From the NCBI RefSeq assembly GCF_026151205.1, contig NC_087079.1, positions 16,005,445 through 16,069,444 of the forward strand: a stretch of DNA of 64,000 bases. Reading direction: 5' to 3'. Positions within the stretch are counted from its first letter, which is position 1. Each line of letters begins with the position of its first letter. The notes under the pieces are model-generated. The model ran no database searches and was not told the DNA's origin. It saw only the letters and a list, made by a program, of their open reading frames with translations. A program made the translations under genes and the position numbers. This document shows positions 56,801-64,000 of the stretch, in pieces. The stretch is from Bolinopsis microptera (lineage: Eukaryota; Ctenophora; Tentaculata; Lobata; Bolinopsidae).

Positions 56801-58200
56801 AGGAATTTAGTTCGTCGCTTTTATGAAAGTGGAGGAAAACTGCAAACCACAAAGCTCCGCGAGAAGGTGGGGAATCTGAACATCGCAAGGTTACATCACC
56901 AGCAAGTTGTTAGTTACAACCCCACTATTAGCGTTAGAGTTGTTGAGGACTGGATCTTTATCAGTTATAAGTTACGCGTACCTCAGCTGACCAGCTGTAT
57001 GCATTTCATTTATATTTGGAATTTTAGTCTATTAGGGTATATTATAGATCAAACAAAATTTTGGTGGCAAATTTTTTATGTGTCTTTGAAGTCTGTGGCC
57101 ACGCCCTTTAATCTATAGTAGCATAGTTTTGTTGATAATGCACTTTGATGTACACGGGTTTTGAAAACACAGGATAATTCGTGTAGTTATTTGCATCGAA
57201 GTCATCTAGACCTACGCAATTTGTCTCGCTAGTCTTATTCATACAGGGTCAAATATATATGCAACAAAATTTACATGATTTGGAGAATTATTATACGAAG
57301 GACCCTGTGTTGTCAAAAATGGTGCACATTAAAGTGCATATTCAACTGCACCATGCTACTCTAGTACTTTTGACGAGCGTGAGAAAATCTTACATTTAAG
57401 AAAACGATTGGTCTCTACCCATTAACATAATAATGGGGTATTAAAACCTGTTTTTGAACCCAATGAATCAATTGGTGGTCTACTTGACTCTCAAACCATA
57501 CCCAGATACCACATCCCTCTATTTCTGGGTTCTAGAACATTATGCTGTTCTTATGTGGAGATTTACATGAGACCGTGCCATCTTCAAAGGTACTCATTCT
57601 TTCAGCATCCTACCGTGTCCTTTATTTCGCCTTCTATGTCACTATTTTTAGTATGTATAAGTTCATATCCCCTGTGTCTTCTAGAACCAGTTCACCCGGC
57701 CCTGGGCCTCGGAAGTCGGACAGCTCTTGACCATTCCCAGACCCCAGTTAACTGTCAAAACCAGCTGAGGTTGACAATCAGAACTTTCTGCTATTCCATT
57801 GTTTTTTCTAAGCGTGTATATTGAGTATACTCCTACTACCCTTTAACTTCATGGACTTCGTAACACTTCATTGTATACTTACTTTACATAATATATCTCA
57901 AGGAATATTTAGTTCTTCTTTTGATTGGTCGGCGTCGACTGTAAGCCTTCCTTGCGGTGGCTTTCACAACGCGTCCCCATTCTCCAACTCCTGCTGCTAG
58001 AGAGAGAGACTCCCAAGTTATATACCATAATTATATTATACATAGATATCGACAACAGACTCCGAGAGTCTTGAAGTTCTGTTACCACCGCCCCTGGTGC
58101 AACCCCTTACGGGTTAACGATGAGGAGACAGGGACTTCCAGGGACGGTCATGGCCTGCTACATGCAACTCGTAGGAGTATGCAATGTTCCTGTAACGTCA
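53889..58200. other. Intron or intergenic DNA; no secured gene
   Basis: May be intronic to the Ser/Arg-rich gene. One candidate exon ends at 54738. Another begins after TTCTAG at about 57685 and could encode a short Ser/Pro tail (SSPGPGPRKSDSS). Other frames have no recognisable domain. About 53990-54050 repeats part of 5003-5095. Confidence 0.25.
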
Positions 58201-58202
58201 CT

Positions 58203-59480
58203 GTAGACCACTCCTCTATCGTTGTTTTGAGTGTCCGATCCAAAAACCAAATCCTAGGGTACACGAGACGTGGAAGCCTGTGAGCGTGTTAGAGTCTGTT
58301 AAGTGTTAGAGTCCTAGGGCTACACGAGACTGTGAGCGTGTTAAATCCTAGGGTTACACAAGACATAGTAGCCTGTGAGCGTGTACGCCGCTCCTCTATC
58401 GTTGTTCTGAGTGTCCGATCCAAAACCAAATCCTAAGTACACGAGGCGTGGTAGCCTTTGGACGTGTAAAATCCTGGGGTTACACGAGACATGGTAGCCT
58501 GTGAGCGTGTAGTCCGCTCCTCTATCGTTGTTTTGAGTGTCCGATCCAAAACCAAATCCTAGGGTACACGAGACGTGGAAGCCTGTGAGCGTGTTAGAGT
58601 CTGTTAAGTGTTAGAGTCCTAGGGTTACACGAGACGTGGTAGCCTGTGAGCGTGTTAAATCCTAAGGTTACACGAGACTTGGTAGCCTGTGAGCGTGTTA
58701 AATCCTGGGGTTACACGAGACGTGGTAGTCTGTGAGCGTGTAGACCGCTCCTCTATCGTTGTTATGAGTGTCCGATCCAAAACAAAATCCTAGGGTACAC
58801 GAGGCGTGGTAGCCTGTGAACGTGTAAAATCCTGGGGTTACACGAGACATGGTAGCCTGTGAGCGTGTAGACCGCTCCTCTATCGTTGTTTTGACTGTCC
58901 GATCCAAAACCAAATCCTAGGGTACACGTGACGTGGAAGCCTGTGAGCGTGTTAGAGTCTGTTAAGTGTTAGAGTCCTAGGGTTACACGAGACGTGGTAG
59001 CCTGTGAGCGTGTTTAAATCCTAAGGTTACACGAGACATGGTAGTCTGTGAGCGTGTAGACCGCTCCTCTATCGTTGTTTTGAGTGTCCGATCCAAAACC
59101 AAATACTGGGGTCACACGAGACATGGTAGCCTGTGAACGTGTCTAATCCTGGGGTTACACGAGACATGGTAGCCTGTGAGCGTGTAGACCGCTCCTCTAT
59201 CGTTGTTTTCAGTGTCCGATCCTGGGGTACACGAGGCGTGGAAGCCTGTGAGCGTGTTAGAGTCTGTTAAGTGTTAGAGTCCTAGGGTTACACGAGACGT
59301 GGTAGCCTGTGAGCGTGTTTAAATCCTAAGGTTACACGAGACATGGTAGCCTGTGAACGTGTCAAATCCTGGGGTTACACGAGACATGGTAGCCTGTGAG
59401 CGTGTAGACCGCTCCTCTATCGTTGTTTTCAGTGTCTGATCCAAAACCAAATCCAAAGTCATGTGGGGGCCTGTGAGCGT
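58203..59480 (+). repeat. Higher-order satellite array
   Basis: Module CTCCTCTATCGTTGTT plus TGTCCGATCC occurs at 58211, 58391, 58517, 58748, 58875, 59064, 59192 and 59412. Between modules lie one to three copies of a unit containing GGTTACACGAGAC and AGCCTGTGAGCGTGT. Spacings alternate long and short (180, 126, 231, 127, 189, 128, 220), so a two-module higher-order unit is being copied. Open frames here are by-products. Confidence 0.92.
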
Positions 59481-61084
59481 GTTAGTTTCCTGCGGAAGGT
59501 GTTATTTGCCTGTGGGAAAAGCGGTTATGCTGCGGTTCTAAGGTTAGTAGAGGCTATTAGAGCCTTTCCTTGTTGTAGAGATGGCTAGTCCCTTCCTTTG
59601 CATAGGTTAGAAACACCCATGCACCTCCCGTTCGAGCCACCCACCCCACACCGCGTGGAGGTTCGGTGAGGTTTTTCGTGGGGCTGGAATATTTAGTTAT
59701 TATGCAACTCCCTTTCTTGATTATACAATAAGAACCTCTGTAGTTCATGTTACTTCTTGAGACATGGCATCACGTTTATAGTTCTTAGCCTTTTGCTGTT
59801 AATCGTTACGTTTTTGATTTATTTTGTAATTATCCTCGCACATAAACGCTCATATTGATAGCTTAGCACCACAATTCCCGAACGAACGACTGATTTATTC
59901 CTTATTGGACTAGAATTCGTTTGATTCTGATTATTATTTGCTTCTCCAACGGGTTCACCTTTCATTTCCACGAGTTTATAATGTTAGAAGCTTATTATCA
60001 TTAGCTGCTGATTCTTAAAAATACGATTTATCAATTATCATAAGCCATATCCCATTTGGTGGTCATTTGAGTACCTATTTCATTACAATACGACACTATA
60101 CGTGCATACATATAAGGCCCTAATGTTAATGGGGGCGGGGGGGGGGGGGGGGAGTCTGCTTCACTTTTTTACACCGTAAAAAGGCAAAAGTGTAGTGTAA
60201 AATAGTGTAAAAAAGTGTAACATACCCCCCCCACCCCCCCCCCATAATGGCGTATATGAGACGTTATTGTGTCTGGGTATGATTAAAGAGTAAAATAGAC
60301 ATTACCAATCGATTTATTGAGAAAATATTGATTTTTTGGCATATTTGCGGCACTTACCATGTATCGCGCGATTTAACCGTAAAGTACTATTTACATATAA
60401 TAGGCATTAGACAGTGTTTTACTTCGGAAAATATCCTGGAATCAGATCCATTTAATGCGATAATGAATTCGTGGGTGGTTTATTAAAAATAACATTTCCT
60501 CTCTCTTGTGACCTCTGGCGTTTCTGATTTTAACTAATTATTTACTTCTATCGAAGTGGTATGTGAATAACCGTTATTTCGCATCTGTAGTGGTATGAGA
60601 TTAACCGTTTTTCATCTGCAATGGTATGTGATTCTCACGCCTGGTATTAAGTTGGATATTACCAGCTGATGATGATGTAATAACAATCTCTGCAGTTTTA
60701 TCTATCAAATTAAGAGGTCCTGTCCACAATACAGCAAACAGGGTCCCCACTCAACCACATTGCTATACATATTACACATGTATCTTATAGTCTCTTATCA
60801 TCTGCAAGTAAGGCGTGGCAAGCGTTGTTGACCTGCAAACCCCAGTTACCCTGCTCAGTGACCTGCAAACCCCAGTTACCCTGCCCAGTGACCTGCAAAA
60901 CCAGCTACCCTGTTTACAAAGTGAAGACATCCCTACTGTACTCTTCCTTGATACTCATCTTCTCTTCTCTACCCGAAAATTCTTTAGTATGTCTCTTTTC
61001 ATACGACGTGCTTTTGAGGAAGCTCTTGCGAAGAAGAGGGCTAAAATTCGTGGTCCAGGTTCGTCTTGTTTCAATCTGATATTA
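59481..61084. other. Intergenic; G/C runs and short repeats
   Basis: About 59640-59685 shares a block with 53635-53673. A G-run (60133-60152) and C-runs (60226-60243) face each other with an AGTGTAAAA-rich centre, forming a possible foldback of about 120 bp. A 27-bp unit around CTGCAAACCCCAGTTACCCTG repeats at 60831-60915. A frame ending at a GT near 61060 (SLFIRRAFEEALAKKRAKIR) could be a lone coding exon, but no partner was found. Confidence 0.35.
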
Positions 61085-61245
61085 GGGGTCGTATATATAT
61101 ATTACGTAATCATTTTTTGGGACATTTTAACCCCCCCCCCTCCGTAATCAGTTTTACACATAGCTATTGTGTCAAAATTACACTAGCGTAATCATTCGGA
61201 AACCCCCCCCCCCTCAGCTGATTACGTAATAATGTGAACGACCCC
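61085..61245. mobile_element. PIF/Harbinger-type MITE (copy 2)
   Basis: Same ends and interior as 28084-28237 (GGGGTCGT start, CGACCCC end, ATTACGTAAT subterminal motifs, internal C-runs). Flanked by TTA on both sides (61082-61084, 61246-61248). Confidence 0.88.
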
Positions 61246-61248
61246 TTA

Positions 61249-62736
61249 TGATTGCTGTGACAAGACCTTGTTTAGTCCTGTTTAGGGTTGTGCTGCTTGT
61301 ATTGTTGATTTCAAAATTGCTGTTAAATTCCAATATATCTAAAAATCTGCGGATACATTTCCAGCTCAATTTTTGCTGATTTCAATGTTAAATTTTGCTG
61401 TATTTTGTAAAATAAATCTTCGTGTGATGGATACTGCTGAAAATGAATAAAAAATACGAAACTATTTAAAGTTCAAACAAGAAGTATACTCTGAACTGGG
61501 TACAAACTCACTAAACTGAATTAATTCCAAACAGCAGGTCTATGCTATAAATATATGTATATTTTAAATTTCTAGAGCAAATATCGATCGATTTGTTACA
61601 CATTTAAAATCTCGTTTAAAAATAAATATCGATTTGCCACAAGTAGCAGCATTCAGCAAGTATATGATCGACATTCGACATGTTATTTTATTATTATAAA
61701 ACTTTATTCAAATAAATAAATCGTATTTAACAAATTAAAAATCTGATAAGTAACCTACTAAAACTAAAATAACTTTCTCCACTTAGGTCTGTCTTGGGCT
61801 AAAAAAATCAAATTATATGACGACATGTTAAACAAAATAAAACTGAACCAAACAAGGTTTAAGCTATTAAAAAGGAGTTTTATTTGGGACTGTCCACGAG
61901 ACACGAAGACTTGGTTTACTTGTAGCAATATTCTTTAATATCACAATGTCATACAACATATTACAATATGAGGTAAAAATAAAGCTTCGCAGAATTGGCC
62001 AGAATTCCTATACAAACCCGAAATTAAGGGGACATCTAAAAAATGTGCCCGCAAACATTTAACAAATACCAACAATATCTCACTTCCCTCACCTTAACAA
62101 TACCGTTAACTGTTAATGATAAGTATTATAATTGTCAGGTCAGTTGTTATCGGTCGAACTATGCACGAATTAGTGCCGCTTATCGAACCCCTACAATAAC
62201 AGATGATATCCGGTACTAATCGGGGAGAGCCCAACTCGGGTGGTGTTGTTTGAACTGTTGTAGTGTCGTGATTGTGTCTTAATGTTGTACTGATTGTTCA
62301 TGATTGTGTGCTTGCGACATTGTTATGGGACTTGTTACTGTCATTGGTGCTGAGCGATTGTCATGTTTAGTAAGCAAGTTTACTGTAGTCCTCGTTTTGT
62401 TTTAGATCTTCCAATTAAAATTTATGCTATGAAATTAATAGTCTGTACTTATAATGTAGACTGGATTAATCCAACTGACATTTCTCGCCCCACAGCCGTG
62501 TTTAATTAGCGAACAATCCAAATCTGTCTTTTTCTGCAATCTTAATTATTTACCTTAATAACCTATTTCCTTCCAAATTCTCCGAGCCTAATAAGTTCAT
62601 TAAAAATAGAAATAACAACTTCTAATCTACCACTGACTGGTTTCAGTAGCTTCTAATTTACTTTTACATTACATTATATTATATTATATATAATATACTA
62701 TATGTTAATTAAGACAGGTGTTATATCCTAGGACAG
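61249..62736. other. AT-rich intergenic DNA
   Basis: No gene, RNA or repeat family recognised. A TATA/ATTATA-rich tract lies at about 62660-62705. Confidence 0.35.
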
Positions 62737-62838
62737 GTGTTAGCCACGTGTTAGCCACGTGTTACCCACGTGTTACCCACGTGTTGCCCACGTGTTACCC
62801 ACGTGTTACCCACGTGTTACCCACGTGTTACCCACGTG
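62737..62838. repeat. 11-bp E-box repeat
   Basis: About nine units of TTACCCACGTG, with TTAGCCACGTG and TTGCCCACGTG variants. Each unit carries a palindromic CACGTG, so the array is a dense block of E-boxes. The 118-codon frame over it is not convincing. Confidence 0.92.
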
Positions 62839-63289
62839 GTCTCTACTACCACTACGTATAATACCCGTCAGGACAGTATCCACTCCCTTACTTCACGACA
62901 ACAGTAGTTTGCATGCAGCCAATCTTCTGCTGTCTGTAAAGTGGTTGTATCTTGTTCGGTATCTTCTCCGGTATCTTGTATCTCCTATGTTGTCCGGGTA
63001 TATTTTGATCAGTGTAGACTTTCATAGTTTGTTATGTATTTCGTTGGATATTACTATCTTTTTGAGTTTGGAGAAGCTGGTGTTAAACTGTTATTTAGTT
63101 TTCTTGTGCGCATGAAATAATTCATTCTCGCTTAAATATGTCAAATAGGTGCCTATTTGGTATTATCCCCATCAGACGAATATATGCAAATAACACAGCT
63201 GACAGGTTTGAGAGTAATTATTCGGTATAATCTGGTGACTATCGGTGATATATTGCTATATACCATTTAATGGCTGAACAAATATTTAA

Positions 63290-63522
63290 CCCATTAGGGA
63301 CGATAGGGTCGTTTTTATGACCCACCTTTTCTAGACGAAAAACCAAATTACTAAACGCTATAACGAATCTATAGCATATATGCTCAAAATTTATTGGGCT
63401 ACATATAATGAAGCCCAATAAATTTAGAGTATATATGCTATAGATTCGTTATATCGTTTAGTAATTTGGTTTTTCGTCTAGAAAAGGTGGGTCATAAAAA
63501 CGACCCTATCGTCCCTAATGGG
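63290..63522. mobile_element. Palindromic piggyBac-type MITE
   Basis: CCCATTAGGGACGATAGGG at 63290 and its exact inverse ending at 63522. The two arms (about 111 bp each) are near-perfect reverse complements around a loop of about 10 bases. TTAA flanks both sides (63286-63289, 63523-63526), the piggyBac target signature. No coding capacity. Confidence 0.93.
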
Positions 63523-63526
63523 TTAA

Positions 63527-64000
63527 ACATAGCATCTCTGTATAACTATTGTTAAAATGCGCACTTTAGGTCGTAGACAACACGTCATTACAATAAATAT
63601 AACCACCTGAATATGTCACTATCTCTAGTTAAGTTTAGTTAAGTTTTATTGCGGCTAAAAATAGAAGATATTTACAATAACCGCTGGTTTACTCAACAGT
63701 TCTATTGCTCACAGCGGCTCACAGATGTTTATCGTTTAAGGTAAGGAATCACATATGTTTAAGGCACTTACGAATAACGGATGTTTAGGACAAGGAAATG
63801 TCTTGGTTATGGAATGCGGATCAACTATTTAAATGATGTCAGGATTATAAGTGGTATCAGGATTAACTGGAGAATCAGTTCGATCACACCGCACAGTGCA
63901 CACGGATGTCATAATCTGGCCATCTGGGTAACAAATTAAAAAGTTTGCATACGGATCGGAGTATTACCTTCAGTTATTAGGATCAACTATTTAAGTGATA
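63527..64000. other. AT-rich intergenic DNA at window end
   Basis: No gene seen. GGATCAACTATTTAA occurs twice, near 63818 and 63981. Confidence 0.3.

Noticed and set aside
58203-59450. CRISPR-like look of the regularly repeated array
   Set aside because: Eukaryotic context, variable repeats and no unique spacers; it is a satellite.
60815-61147. 110-codon frame after 60815
   Set aside because: Starts in a 27-bp repeat and ends in a MITE; at most a short internal part could be an exon.

Overview
This window reads as nuclear DNA of an invertebrate metazoan. Genes have short GT-AG introns, there are interstitial TTAGGG-type repeats, the DNA is AT-rich, and the transposon load is high and diverse (CR1/Jockey-like LINEs and MULE, hAT, PIF/Harbinger, piggyBac and Tc1/mariner relatives). 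I cannot name the species; an early-branching marine invertebrate such as a cnidarian is only a guess.

Layout. 1-8.6 kb is mobile-element territory: a LINE reverse transcriptase (+), a small foldback element, an interstitial telomeric block inside an inverted repeat, a decayed LINE tail with a 514-bp tandem duplication, and an internally deleted LINE (-) that joins a PHD-finger ORF1 to a reverse transcriptase. 9.8-14.2 kb holds two tandem BTB-BACK paralogues, one with an FG-nucleoporin-like N-terminus, separated by a transposon carrying a FLYWCH-like remnant. 14.4-16.7 kb (-) is a small four-exon gene for a double-stranded-RNA-binding-domain protein. Its last intron is a 44-bp minisatellite built from the exon's own 5' splice site. 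20.3-26.9 kb (+) is a complete 11-exon NFS1 mitochondrial cysteine desulfurase gene whose exon lengths add up to 441 codons plus stop. 28-31 kb has MITEs and a 12-bp satellite that grew out of a MITE end. About 31.5-41.65 kb looks like uncorrected consensus sequence (homopolymer-inflated, huge G and C runs) and should not be annotated. 41.65-43.5 kb is a third LINE, split cleanly by a 1.2-kb MULE-like element with a 9-bp target duplication. 43.5-52 kb is mostly intergenic with minisatellites. 52.7-53.9 kb holds a CRE/E-box-rich promoter and the first exons of a Ser/Arg-rich protein gene. 58.2-59.5 kb is a higher-order satellite, and 63.3-63.5 kb a near-perfect palindromic piggyBac-type MITE.

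How the genes fit together: only NFS1 has a firmly known role (sulfur supply for Fe-S clusters). The BTB pair, the dsRBD gene and the Ser/Arg-rich gene are independent loci. The recurring theme is repeat birth: two unrelated genes carry minisatellites that copy their own exon-intron junction, and another satellite copies a transposon end.
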